Source of the DNA: Cydia pomonella
Taxonomy: Eukaryota; Arthropoda; Insecta; Lepidoptera; Tortricidae
DNA: 64,000 bases
Direction of reading: 5' to 3'
Assembly: GCF_033807575.1 (NCBI RefSeq)
Contig: NC_084706.1
Location: forward strand, 25,093,204 to 25,157,203
The notes under the pieces were generated by a model, which searched no databases, was not told the DNA's origin, and saw only the letters and a program-made list of their open reading frames with translations. This document shows positions 1-10,166 of the stretch, one piece after another. Positions within the stretch are counted from its first letter, which is position 1; each line of letters starts with the position of its first letter. Position numbers and translations under genes: made by a program.

Positions 1-1
1 T

Positions 2-538
2 GTGTCCGAGCCCGCAGCGAACGTAAGCGATGACGCGCTATCGATGAGTGCGGCCACGAAACCCGCGGGTGAAGACGATCTGCAGACATCAGTGACGCGC
101 GTAGATAATACTACATGGCAAAAAGTTGAATCACGGAAACGCAAGGACAAGAAACGAATTAGTAATAAGATTGTTGTGGGTACGGGCTCCAACCATGATG
201 AATTGAAAGGGGTCGAACAATTAAAATATATTCAGGCTTGGTCTTTTAAGCCCGAGACGACAAACGAGAATGTGTTAAATTTCTTAAGAAAAACGGTAAA
301 TTCCGACGACTACTTTGTTAAAAAGAGAATTATAAAAACCGACAGACATGCCTCATTCCTAATTGGCATACCAGAAGACATATTTGAAAGTTTTAAATCG
401 CCCACTGCGTGGCCCCCACGCGTAAGATACACCGATTGGTTTCGAGGACGCCCCCGCGCCGCCGCGCGGGGATGCCACCAACGCCACTCTGGCGCAAGCG
501 CAGTGGTATCGGCCGACGAACGATCGCAGCGCAGCTGA
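2..538 (+). CDS. LINE ORF1, C-terminal part
   Basis: The open frame runs from the window edge to a stop at 538. It is basic and lysine-rich, with a central KRISNKIVV stretch and a WPPRVRYTDWFRGRP-like end. LINE ORF1 products of this kind bind nucleic acid and form the RNP. The last 40 residues or so are Arg/Ala-rich, and a neighbouring frame stays open into ORF2, so a frameshift near 450-480 is possible. The start lies outside the window. Confidence 0.65.
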   Translation: MSEPAANVSDDALSMSAATKPAGEDDLQTSVTRVDNTTWQKVESRKRKDKKRISNKIVVGTGSNHDELKGVEQLKYIQAWSFKPETTNENVLNFLRKTVNSDDYFVKKRIIKTDRHASFLIGIPEDIFESFKSPTAWPPRVRYTDWFRGRPRAAARGCHQRHSGASAVVSADERSQRS

Positions 539-539
539 T

Positions 540-3464
540 CTACCCGCACTAAGCGATATAAAAAAAATTGATGGCTCGCGCAAGATAGTTGTTTGTCAAC
601 AAAATATACGCGCGCTTGATAACAAGACGCAGCGGTTGGAAGTACTACTGCGTAATGAACTGAAATGCGACGTACTCGCTATTACCGAACATTGGTTGGA
701 CAGTGCCAATTTAAAATGTGTTAGTTTAGATAATTTTAAGCTAATATCCAGTTTTTGCCGTTCGAGTGGCCTACACGGCGGTTCATGCCTATACGTACGT
801 AATAACATTCGAGCGGTCGAAAACTCGGATCTTACTGCATTAGCGCATAACCGAGTTTGTGAAATATCAGCTGTCGATCTTATCGACTTTAATATCACTA
901 TTGTATGCATTTACAGGTCAAACTGCCAAGTGAGCGGCTATGATTTTCTTAGGTATCTCGATCGTCTGCTCGATAAACTTAGTAGTGTTGATAAAGACTG
1001 TATAATACTAGGAGATACTAATATAGATGACACCGGGAGCAATACTAAGCTTGAGTTAAAACAACTATACGACCTACTAGCGACTCATGATTTTAGAAAT
1101 ATGGTAAATTTTCCCACAAGGGTCACTGCCACTACGTCGACCAACCTGGATCACGTATACTGGAATGGGCCGCGCTCCGCGCTGCGCGCCGCGCCAGTCA
1201 CCACGCACCTCAGCGACCACCTCGCTGTGCGCGCCGAGCTGCTGCGCCCGCGTGCCCCGCCCGCGCCCCTCACTCGCCGCGCGAGGGTGTACTCAACGCG
1301 ATTTTACAACGAATTCCGAATAGCGATACGGAGTGTGGACTGGCACGAAACCATACACCGCAATAATGGATCCGTCACGAAACTGATAGAGTCCCTAATT
1401 AACACGATTAAAAATAAATTCGAAATTTGCTTTCCGATTAAAAATATTACTAATAGGAAAAGGGAATCGTGGGTGACCCCCGACATTCACGACCTCAAAA
1501 TCTTATTATTTGACATTATCGATCTGGGTAAGCGATTGCCCGATAATGAACATGTTTCAAATCTCATAACCGGCATGAACCGAAAGTATAATAGCCTACT
1601 CAACTTAAAAAAAGCAAATTACTACTCTAAAAACATTACCAATAGCACTAACACGATTAGGACGATGTGGGGTATAATAAACCGTGAAAAAGGGAACAAA
1701 ACTTCCATAGATCACGCGGATTTCACAGATCTAGTTCTCGACTCTGACGGGGTTAAGTACAAAACAAAAAAGGCCGCCGCTGACGCGATGAATAATAGGT
1801 TCGCAGGAGCGGCAGTTGCATGCGGCGCGGCACCCGCCGACGTGCCGCGCGCTCTGGCCGCCCTGCGCGCCGCCGGCCCGCCCGCTGATCGCTGCGTTAA
1901 GCTAAAGCCGTTTACACCAGACGAAGTGTTCCGCATTATCACCACCTATATAGCGAAAAAAACAACTCGAGACATTTACGACATCTCCGTGACACTGATC
2001 CATTCAGTAGCAGTCGATATAGCTCCAATACTCGCCTTTGTGTACAACAGATGCCTTCGAGAGGGCGTCTTTCCCGAACCACTGAAAGAAAGCCGAATTT
2101 CACCGCTATACAAAGGGAAGGGAAAGAGAACCGATATCGATGCATATAGACCCGTAGCGATTATCCCGGTGATCGCCAAAATATTTGAGCACGGCCTAAG
2201 TTCTAGGTTGACGGACTTCCTCATCACAACCAATGCACTGTCTAATAGACAATACGCGTACCGGAAGGGACGTTCAACAACTACATTGACACGAGCCGTG
2301 GTTCGTCAGATACTGGAGGCCCGCGAGAGCAAGAGCCAAGTCGCCGTCCTCTGCTGCGACTTGTCTAAGGCGTTCGACGTTGCGGATCATAACCTCCTGA
2401 CTTACAAACTTCAGCACTATGGCTTAGCAGGTCCCGCGTTGGCGTTGATGGCAGATCTGCTACGGAACAGGAAACAGCTTGTTTTGGCTGACAGTGGTCG
2501 CGTACGATCTGACGCAGTGGTCACAAGTATGGGCGTCGCTCAGGGTTCCTCAGTATCTAATATACTTTTCTCTTTGTTGTTGAACGACCTGCCCAATGCT
2601 GTTGGCTGTGGAGAGACCTTCATCTACGCTGACGATGTTGCAGTTGTTGTGCACGCAGAGTCATATGAGGAGCTCGAAAAAAAGTTGAATGTGACTGCCG
2701 CAACAATAGCAAACTGGTTTAGTATCAATGGTCTCATACTAAACACTCAAAAAACTCATCTCATTAATTTTGATCTTTCTGGACGCCAAATGAGATCGTT
2801 ATCAGTGCTAGCTAAGGGTGATGTGATTGAACAGGTCACTAACTCAACCTTCTTGGGATTTGAGCTAGACAGTGGACTCACCTGGAGCTGTCACATTAAT
2901 AAGGTGTGCAATAAACTTGCTACAGCATGTTTCGCGTTAAAACGACTCGCACGAGTCCTGCCTGTGGAAACTGTCCGTGCTTGCTATTTCGCTTCGGTAC
3001 ACGCGCACCTGCAATACGGGGTTGAGTTTTGGGCAGGAGCCGCAGAGTGGGAGAGAGTGTTTCGGCTTCAGAAGCGCGCAGTACGTGCTATAGCGCGCGT
3101 CCCGCAAACTGTTTCAGCGAAACCGATATTTAAGAGCCTAGGTATTTTAACGCTACCCTCCCTTTTAATATTACAAATGGCTGTGACCACACGAGGTGAA
3201 GTTGAATCCAACCCCATTAGTAACGAGTCTTACCGGAGGTACAAAACCCGAAGCGCGAGCGCCGGAAAACTACCCCTTTTACCTCTCAGACTCGCCAAAT
3301 CAAAAAAACTCGCTCACGTTATGGGTCGCAAGGTTTATAATCACCTCCCAAGCGAAATAGTTGCTGCTCCTAGTGCGTCGGTTTTCAGAACAAAACTAAA
3401 AATCTGGCTTGTCGAGCAGGCTTTCTATAATCATAGCGAGCTATTTTGTGTTGATTTAGGATAG
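540..3464 (+). CDS. LINE ORF2: endonuclease plus reverse transcriptase, intact frame
   Basis: The open frame continues upstream of the first ATG-like position, and the endonuclease motifs begin there: QQNIRAL (about 595-615), TEHWL (about 685), LGDTNID (about 1008) and HLSDHLAV (about 1210), the usual APE-type catalytic and fold residues. Reverse transcriptase motifs follow: CCDLSKAFD, GVAQGSSVSNILF and the catalytic FIYADD (about 2620-2635). The C-terminus has LQKRAVRAIARVP and KVYNHLP-type blocks seen in CR1/Jockey-group ORF2. All catalytic blocks look present. The true start codon is unclear. Confidence 0.88.
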   Translation, partial: LPALSDIKKIDGSRKIVVCQQNIRALDNKTQRLEVLLRNELKCDVLAITEHWLDSANLKCVSLDNFKLISSFCRSSGLHGGSCLYVRNNIRAVENSDLTALAHNRVCEISAVDLIDFNITIVCIYRSNCQVSGYDFLRYLDRLLDKLSSVDKDCIILGDTNIDDTGSNTKLELKQLYDLLATHDFRNMVNFPTRVTATTSTNLDHVYWNGPRSALRAAPVTTHLSDHLAVRAELLRPRAPPAPLTRRARVYSTRFYNEFRIAIRSVDWHETIHRNNGSVTKLIESLINTIKNKFEICFPIKNITNRKRESWVTPDIHDLKILLFDIIDLGKRLPDNEHVSNLITGMNRKYNSLLNLKKANYYSKNITNSTNTIRTMWGIINREKGNKTSIDHADFTDLVLDSDGVKYKTKKAAADAMNNRFAGAAVACGAAPADVPRALAALRAAGPPADRCVKLKPFTPDEVFRIITTYIAKKTTRDIYDISVTLIHSVAVDIAPILAFVYNRCLREGVFPEPLKESRISPLYKGKGKRTDIDAYRPVAIIPVIAKIFEHGLSSRLTDFLITTNALSNRQYAYRKGRSTTTLTRAVVRQILEARESKSQVAVLCCDLSKAFDVADHNLLTYKLQHYGLAGPALALMADLLRNRKQLVLADSGRVRSDAVVTSMGVAQGSSVSNILFSLLLNDLPNAVGCGETFIYADDVAVVVHAESYEELEKKLNVTAATIANWFSINGLILNTQKTHLINFDLSGRQMRSLSVLAKGDVIEQVTNSTFLGFELDSGLTWSCHINKVCNKLATACFALKRLARVLPVETVRACYFASVHAHLQYGVEFWAGAAEWERVFRLQKRAVRAIARVPQTVSAKPIFKSLGILTLPSLLILQMAVTTRGEVESNPISNESYRRYKTRSASAGKLPLLPLRLAKSKKLAHVMGRKVYNHLPSEIVAAPSASVFRTKLKIWLVEQAFYNHSELFCVDLG

Positions 3465-3807
3465 GATACACATACTGTTGTACTGTATTTTTTGTGTGTA
3501 ATTTTGAATACTTAATTATTTGCAATATGTACATATGTACTTAAGTATAAAATGTATTGTGACATGTAATATGATATTACCAATAAATATGATTATGATT
3601 ATGATTATGATTAATTTAGCTTCCAAGATTTCACCACACAAACATACATACATATATACATACTAACAGGGCAAGTTAAATAAAAGCTTGTAAAAATAGA
3701 AAGTCTAAAGGCTTCATAATTTATAAATCTCGTTTAACATATTTTTGCAGTAAGAGGAGTACAATATATGTTTAATTTCATCATCATTCGCTTGCCCTTT
3801 ATCCCAT

Positions 3808-4190
3808 TCATTTGGAGTCGGCGCAGCATGTTTTTTTCTTCCATATCTTTCTGTCACCCGTCATCTCATCGTTCACTCGCGTTCGTTTCATGTCATCTCT
3901 CACACAATCCATCCACCTTTTCCTAGGTTTTCCTCTCCCGTTCCATCCCTCCACATTCATTCGTAATACCTTTCTCGTCACATGACTTTCATCCCTCCGC
4001 ATCACATGCCCATACCACGCTAGGCGATTCGCTCTTACTTTATCTATTATGGGTGCAACTTTCAGGCTTCCTCTTATATACTCATTCCTTATCCTATCCA
4101 TTCTTGTCACACCACACATCCATCTTAACATTCTCATTTCCGCTACGTGCAATCTCTTTTCATCCGTCACTTTTAGGGCCATATATATAT
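3808..4190 (-). mobile_element. RTE-type LINE fragment, ORF C-terminus
   Basis: A 124-residue minus-strand frame carries the typical RTE tail: RLHVAEMRMLRWMCGVTR, NRLAWYGHVMRRDE and GRGKPRKRWMDCVRDDM. It begins inside the ORF and has no upstream RT domain, so it is a 5'-truncated dead copy. Confidence 0.8.
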
Positions 4191-4304
4191 GTTTAATTTA
4201 TTTGCTCGTATTAGGGCGCCCACCCGGTATTTCACAGAGTTGGAAATCGATTAAGAAAAATCCCCATTTGGATTAGTTTTTCCAATGTTTTCCATGATTC
4301 ACGA

Positions 4305-4537
4305 TCTTATATATAGAAACAGATAATTCGTGGTATTTATTCACATTAATTTGGCCGGATCCGATACGATAGCAAATTCACGGCCGATAAGATAAGCATT
4401 AATCGGGACCGTCCACAATGTAATCAGTTCGCTAACGAATGTTACACAAATCTAAAATGTCAATTATTTAGTTACAATAATATTGTGAAAAACTGTTCTG
4501 GTTTGGTTTGATTTGTGATAGGATTGAAACATAAAAC
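4305..4537 (+). promoter_or_regulatory. Possible promoter and 5' UTR exon of the plus-strand gene at 5456
   Basis: A TCAGT initiator-like site lies near 4424, and AAAAC|GTGAGT near 4533-4542 would serve as a splice donor. It could join the acceptor TTATTAG ending at 5450, just before the ATG at 5456. This is inference from short motifs only. Confidence 0.25.
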
Positions 4538-4727
4538 GTGAGTACTATGTGCAGTGTTTTTGGGAGTATATTATTGTTTTATTGTTTGTATACATAAAAT
4601 CAAAAAAACCATGTTAATGCACAGCAATATTTGTAAACGAACATACATTCTGTTTAAGAGACTGTATCATCAATAAAATAATTTTAGTACGAATCAGTTA
4701 ACAACTTAACATTAAAACAGTGACCTT

Positions 4728-4951
4728 TAGTGAGGTTTAAAAATCGGACAAGCGTGAGTAGTACTCGCCTACCGAGGGTTCCGTACTTTTTAGTATTTGT
4801 TGTTATAGCGGCAACAGAAATACATCATCTGTGAAAATGTCAACTGTCTAGCTATCACGGTTCATGAGATACAGCCTGGTGACAGACGGACGGACAGCGG
4901 AGTCTTAGTAATAGGGTCCCGTTTTACCCTTTGGGTACGAAACCCTAAAAA
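4728..4951 (+). repeat. GGGTTCCGTA-type interspersed repeat
   Basis: The head has the form GTGAGTAGTACTCGCCTACC followed by GAGGGTTCCGTAC. The tail has a GACAGACGGACGGACAG run and TTTGGGTACGAAACCCTAA. Related copies occur at 11229, 18415, 25016, 26243, 44090, 58467 and 61502. Confidence 0.75.
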
Positions 4952-5450
4952 TATGTTATATTATAGCTCTGAGCCTTAACAAACTTCAGACTTACGGTCC
5001 CGTCCAGGACGAAAAAATGAAACCTGACATGCATGTAGTATTTAGGAAATATTTTATCATTTAGGCACATATAAGTATGTTTACTAGTTATAGTATCATA
5101 CAAATATTTTGAATATACTGGTAATCATGAAATAAAAGTATTTTTATTATTGCCATATCCGTTTTTGATTAATAAATGTTAAACGTACATTGTATGACAT
5201 GACACCAAGTTTTGGATATGTAACAACTTTTTCGATAATTTTCTGTTAACAGACTGTAAATTATCCTAGTAAAATGCGGATATAAACATTTTGAAACCGA
5301 TTAGTGTCAATTATAGCATATTTTTTGTTATTTTAGGAATCACTAAAACGTTTTTGTTCAAAAATAGATATGGCACAAACATATTCTCAGTCGACGAATT
5401 ACGTTAACTACCAACTACGTTAAAAGTAACCCAAGTTCCTGATTATTAGG

Positions 5451-5585
5451 TCCAAATGTTCAAATTCGGAGGATGGAAAGCATCGCTAAATCTCAGTGGC
5501 GTTAGTCGCCGTCGGGAGGTGTACGACAATGGGCCAGACTTGTCAACGGGAGGGGCCTACCGGTCGCATCGAGAAGAGTTCTTTG
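5451..5585 (+). CDS. Plus-strand gene, first coding exon
   Basis: The acceptor ATTATTAG ends at 5450, and the ATG at 5456-5458 opens MFKFGGWKASLNLSGVSRRR. The exon closes at G|GTGAGT (donor at 5586) with one spare base that is completed at 7359. The N-terminus is basic and hydrophobic (FKFGGWK), with no signal peptide. A 5' UTR intron is likely because the acceptor directly precedes the ATG. Family not recognised. Confidence 0.75.
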
Positions 5586-8116
5586 GTGAGTATAAAGATT
5601 GCCAAGATCACATTAGATTTATACCTAATAAAGAAATATATTTTTTTACTAAAATATACACCAATTGGGAAGGGTACGTCTCCTAAGTCAACCATTAAAT
5701 ATGTGTAGGTAGGTAGGTATGTGTAGGCACTGTGAATGTCATCTCGCTTTGTGTGGTAGGGCACAGCACAGCCGATGTCATTCCAGTTCTAGAGCAGAGC
5801 CCAACTGGGGAAACTCCACCTTACAGTATAGTAATAACACTAGACCCTGCTCAATCTAATCTACAGCTCTTATATTGACCATTTTTGTAGAATGCGTTAT
5901 ATTTTTTTAACTTATCGTTACTGTGGTCTCTTGGCTGACGGGACAAAATATCAGCAAGGAAAGATTGATAGACATTATATTCCTGGATCGAAATTTTTTT
6001 GGACCACTCTGTCACACTTGTATTTCTGTATTTAATCGACTAAATAAATAAACACGAGAGTTATTGAATTTTTTTTTAGCTGTAGATTATATTTATCATG
6101 AGAATAATTAAAAATTAAATGTAATCTCATACAAAAAGCTACACTCCGTCACATGTTTGAACCTCCTACTTATGAAACACAACATCTATGGTTTCAGTAT
6201 GTTCTGTTGTTTTCACAAAAGCGTCAGTGGGCTTTTTACAAGCTTTTATTTAACTTCCCCTGTTAGTGTGTTATGTGTTAAATAAATAAATAAATATTAT
6301 ACGACATTATTACACAAATTGACTAAGTCCCACAGTACGCTCAATAAGGCTTGTGTTGAGGGTACTTAGACAACGATATATAATATAATATATAAATATT
6401 TATAAATACTTAAATACATAGAAAACACCCATGACTCAGGAACAAATATCCATGCTCATCACACGAATAAATGCCCTTACCAGGATTTGAACCCGGGACC
6501 TTCAGCTTCATAGACAGGGTCACTATCCGCTAGGCCAAACCGGTGTGTTATTTTGTTAGTGAAGGTAAAATTTCAGATGCAAAATTTGACCCACTTCCCG
6601 AGTTCAGATTGAGCTGAAATTTTGCATACATATGTAACTCTGATAAAAATGCAATATTATGATGACATGGAGCTGATATGATGATGGAGACAGGAGGTGG
6701 CCATGGGAACTCTGTGATAAAATAACGCAAACTAATTGTGTTTGGGGTTATTAGAAGTGTCCCAATGAGTATTAGTTGTCTGTGGAAAGAAAAGTACAGT
6801 CAGCGATAAAAGCTTGTACCAAAATTTTTTTTTTTTCCAAAAACTTACTCTAATCACTGGATCAACACTTTGCGTTTACCGTAAAGAAGTATTTTAGAAT
6901 TAAATTCCTTCAAAAGTCCAAAACAGTATTTAGGAGCATTCCATGAAATTGTCTACCGGTGTAACGTACGAACGCGAATTTGCTGAAGATTTCTAGGTAC
7001 AAGAGTTTCCTATTCTGTGACTAATGGTCAAAAATATACACAGAAAAATAATCGCCCGGAAATAAAATGCGCCCGTACGGGACAGCACGTGGAATGCTCC
7101 TTTATCTTTTTGTTATTGGAATTCACATAGACGTTCATAATTATTAATTATTACCATTAGTATATTTATCGTGTAAAACTCGAAGTGGTCGAAGACAGAA
7201 TATTAGTAGTACTAGTCTTGGTAAAATAGCGTTTCCTATCTAATCAGATACGTAATCCGCCACTTTAGTGTATCTGTTACTAGATACCATTATCTATTCA
7301 GCTGGGTAATGACATTGATATACTAACAAACCATTGAAAACAAAACTTTTAATTTCAGGACGCAACAGTACCACTGAACCACCAAAAAAACTGACGCCAT
7401 CTATGGTTAAGCTTCCTCCAAGTAATGAAACGTTAAAAACATCAAAAAGTGCCAGCGACTTAAAAGACACTTATAATCTACCTCCACAGCTTAGAAAAAG
7501 TACACCAGATGTCTCCACTGATCCTAGAGGCGGACCTTCAAATAACAGAGACTCTTCAGTTTTATATAAGAACGCCAAAAAGAACAAAAAAGATGATAAA
7601 AAAGATAAAGAAAATAAGAGAGCAGAAAAACAGCGGCTAGCAGAAGAAAAGAAGAAAGCTCAGGAACAAGCGAAGCAGGACAAACTAAGAATACAAAGAG
7701 ATAAAAAGATAGCTGAACAGCAAGCGAAAGATGTTAAAGCAAGGAAAAAAGAAAGTAAAAAAGCTTTGCCGCAAGCGAGCGTGGCGAAGTCTTTAGTACC
7801 AAAGGAACCTCAGAAGAATCCTCTAGGAAGGGTGGCGACTAACACTCTAGAAAGTTCTATTAGTCGCAGCAGCGGACCTCCACCTTACACAGAGCAAACT
7901 CCACAAGAGAAACAGCTGAATAAAAATGATTCTACAGGCAATACCAGCTTTGGCAAGCCGATAGAAAATAGTAGTTGGGATTTGATATCGGAGCATCGGA
8001 ATCAGATGAACAGGAATCCTGTCGCTGGTGGATCCAGACAGAAGCAGATGGTGCTGGATCTGCAGCTAAGTTTTGATAAAGCGCAAGCAAATGATAGAAA
8101 TAATAGTGATGTTTGA
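5456..8116 (+). CDS. Unrecognised 295-aa protein, lysine/glutamate-rich coiled coil (two exons)
   Basis: Joining 5456-5585 to 7359-8116 keeps phase and gives 295 residues. The N-terminal third is Ser/Pro/Arg-rich, with SASDLKDTYNLPPQL and STPDVS-like phosphosite-type stretches. The middle (about residues 115-190) is a highly charged K/E/Q run that should form a single helix or coiled coil. The tail has a PPPYTE motif (PPxY) and a conserved-looking SWDLISEHRNQM and MVLDLQLSFDKAQ end. No enzymatic domain is visible. It could be a cytoskeletal adaptor, but that is a guess. It points toward the 3' end of Pi3K68D, so the two genes are convergent or nested. A possible 5' UTR exon lies near 4424-4537. 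Confidence 0.72.
5731..5880 (+). repeat. SINE-like repeat family C, partial
   Basis: It shares TGTGAATGTCATCTCGCTTT and the GTGGTAGGGCACAGCACAGC block with copies at 16187, 32022 and 40725. Only the first half is present. Confidence 0.7.
6284..6542 (-). mobile_element. tRNA-derived SINE, family A
   Basis: Read on the minus strand it has an A-box-like TGGCCTAGCGGATAGTGAC and a B-box-like GGGTTCAAATCC. A conserved body (CATGGGTGTTTTCTATG, TATCGTTGTCTAAGTACC) and a TTTATTTATT tail follow. There are about ten copies in the window. Confidence 0.85.
7359..8116 (+). CDS. Plus-strand gene, last exon
   Basis: The acceptor AATTTCAG ends at 7358. The exon completes a Gly codon from the previous exon, reads GRNSTTEPPKKLTPS onward and stops with TGA at 8114-8116. 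An ATTAAA poly(A)-like signal follows near 8131. Its 3' third is duplicated downstream in decayed form. Confidence 0.82.
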
Positions 8117-8261
8117 TCAATATTGTAATATTAAAGATTTTTATAAGTTGTTTTGCTTGGTTTTTTTCGTGATCCAGTAGACAAAAGTGGTTGTATTAGT
8201 GGTTTCTTTCGTGACCCAGGAGACAAGCATAATACAGCCTAAAACTGTCTTAATACTAAAG

Positions 8262-8760
8262 GAACATTTTAGAAAGTTATATTAGTCGTTGTAGCGGACC
8301 TCCAGCTTATATAGAAGAGCCTAATAGCTTTAGCCATAAACGTCTGTCATATCTAGCATGCCGTTAATAATTAGTTGACCCTATTTTGGCATTTATGTTT
8401 ATTAGAAAGATACTAAATTTAAATTTGCTTAGTGTTATGAATAGGGTCCACCAGAAAAAGAGAGTATCAACACCAGCCAGTGTCAGTGGTGTTGCCAGTG
8501 GGGCAATACAAGCTTCAACAAACCAATAGAAAATAGTAGTAGTAGGACTTGATATCTGCTCATCGGAATCAGATAACCCGGAAACCTATGGCCAGTGGTG
8601 CTGGATTTGCAGCTTAGTTTCAGTGAAACGCAGGCAAATGATAGAAATAATAGTGAAGTTTGATCAATCTTATAGTAATAAAGTTATTAAGTTGCTCGTT
8701 TTTCATTTGGATTTTTTTCGTGACCCAGGAGACAACAGTAATACAGTTTCGAAGGGTCGT
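8262..8760 (+). pseudogene. Decayed tandem duplicate of the end of the plus-strand gene
   Basis: From TTAGAAAGTTATATTAGTCG (about 8269) the sequence tracks the last exon from about 7849. It then resumes at about 8508-8665, ending in GAAATAATAGTGAAGTTTGA like the real stop, and continues through the 3' flank to the GTGACCCAGGAGACA motif at 8720. Indels and frameshifts break the frame. Confidence 0.8.
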
Positions 8761-8845
8761 CATTTTGGAGAAATTTTGTAAGCTATTTTGTTAATTATAC
8801 GATTTTTTGGCGAGGTCTACCGCACACTAGTACTAAAATTTACAT

Positions 8846-8996
8846 GTGAACTTTAGCCAGCGGGAAGTACAAACATATCTTCTGATATAGCTCAGTGAAG
8901 TGGTTATAAGACCGGTATAGTACGGACGGCGTGGCTTGGCCCTGTCTGTAGATCCGTAGAGCGTACACGTAGTGCTTTTCAGGGCCGTAGCGCTTA
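8846..8996 (-). pseudogene. Partial duplicate of Pi3K68D PX exon (exon 28)
   Basis: About 150 bases match exon 28 from its KRYDPEKHYVY region to AKVH with few changes. The frame stays open (D to G in KRYGPEK, K to N in SYNHF) until ATG TAA replaces the donor region. It has no acceptor and no 5' part of the exon. It lies about 1.1 kb 3' of the real exon. Confidence 0.85.
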
Positions 8997-9054
8997 GTTT
9001 AGTTAACCGAGCGCGAAGCTAAGCGAAGCGCCTCTGTTTCAGCTTGGGCTAAAA

Positions 9055-9822
9055 TGGGTATCGTCTTGGCTCGTCTCAATCGTTTTTTGTCAAGTTCTTA
9101 AATTCGTCCCGTTCTGCTTTCGTCACCCATTCTTCATTCGTTACTTTTGAGGGTCGTCTATTTCTTATTCCGGCTCATTTCGGTATTCGTCAACATCTTG
9201 TTTGGGCATGTTCGATGTAAGTCTATGTTGTTTTCAGACTCACTACTTATTCGTAAATTCGTTGTTGGTCCTATTCGGTTTTTGTCAAGTTCTTAATTCA
9301 TCTCATTCTGCATTCGTCACTTTCACTGGTAGTCTTTGTCGTCTTTGGTCATATTTGTTGTTTGTCTTTTCCTAGCCTAATGCAAGAAGTAATGTAGGGA
9401 GCTATAAACAAAGAAACTTTATATCTTCATTTCCTGATACATACATTTCGGAACATGTTTATGGAAACAGCCCTAATGATTTCGAATGAGGTTAATAGAG
9501 AATGTGTCCAACAAAAAAATATATAAATTCCAAAAGAGGCAAAATAAGAAAAATACCAACTTTGAATAATACCAAAAACGATAGGACAAATAACGAGTGA
9601 GTCTAAAAACAACATACACTAACATCGTACATGCCCAAAGAAGATGTTGACGAATAACGAAATATGCCGGAATAAGAAATAGACCAACGACAAAGATTAC
9701 CAATTATGATATGAACGACCCACGAAAGTGACGAATGAAGAATGGGCGACGAAAGCAGAACGGGATGAATTTAATAATTTGACAAAAAACGATTGTGACG
9801 AGCCAAGACGATACCCTAAAAT
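9055..9822. mobile_element. Fold-back MITE rich in TCGTC/GACGA
   Basis: The ends are inverted copies: GGGTATCGTCTTGGCTCGTC at the left and GACGAGCCAAGACGATACCC at the right. The arms keep complementing inward (CATTCTTCATTCGT versus ACGAATGAAGAATGGG). It has no coding capacity and sits between the PX exon and its partial copy. Confidence 0.8.
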
Positions 9823-9965
9823 GCTTTCGTATGTCCGTCCGGCTGTTCTCTATAGATCGAATTTCGTGAAATTTTGATAGTCAATTTTTTAGAAATTTTA
9901 CAAACCGGCAGAGCTATGGGGTTTTCCGAGATACATCTCCCAGAGCCACTAAATCTACGACTTAC

Positions 9966-10166
9966 CTATGAACTTTAGCCAACGGGAAGTGCAGACAAAT
10001 CTTCTGATACAGCTCGGTGAAGTGCTTATAAGACCGGTATAGTACGGACGGCGTGGCTTGGCCCTGTCTGTAGATCCGTAGCGCGTACACGTAGTGCTTT
10101 TCAGGGTCGTAGCGTTTCTCGAAGCCGAGACACTCGACGCTGACTAGGCGGCCTTCTTGCGCCATC
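9966..10166 (-). CDS. Pi3K68D: Pi3K68D exon 28 (PX domain start)
   Basis: It reads MAQEGRLVSVECLGFEKRYD through YRSYKHFTELYQKICLHFPL, the first half of a PX phosphoinositide-binding domain. The acceptor is CCCAG (10167-10168) and the donor AG|GTAAG (9965-9964), entered and left with two spare bases. Read-through at the donor meets TAA at once. The next exon was not found. Confidence 0.93.

Larger units (their letters stand above)
1..3612 (+). mobile_element. Non-LTR retrotransposon (LINE), 5'-truncated, otherwise nearly complete
   Basis: This is a two-ORF LINE: the C-terminal part of ORF1, an open ORF2 with endonuclease and reverse transcriptase, a short AT-rich 3' UTR and a terminal ATTATG microsatellite (about 3587-3612) of the kind that ends CR1/Jockey-group elements. 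The window edge cuts the 5' end. The ORF2 frame has no stop, so the copy may be young. The clade (CR1 or Jockey group) is inferred from motif style only. Confidence 0.9.
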
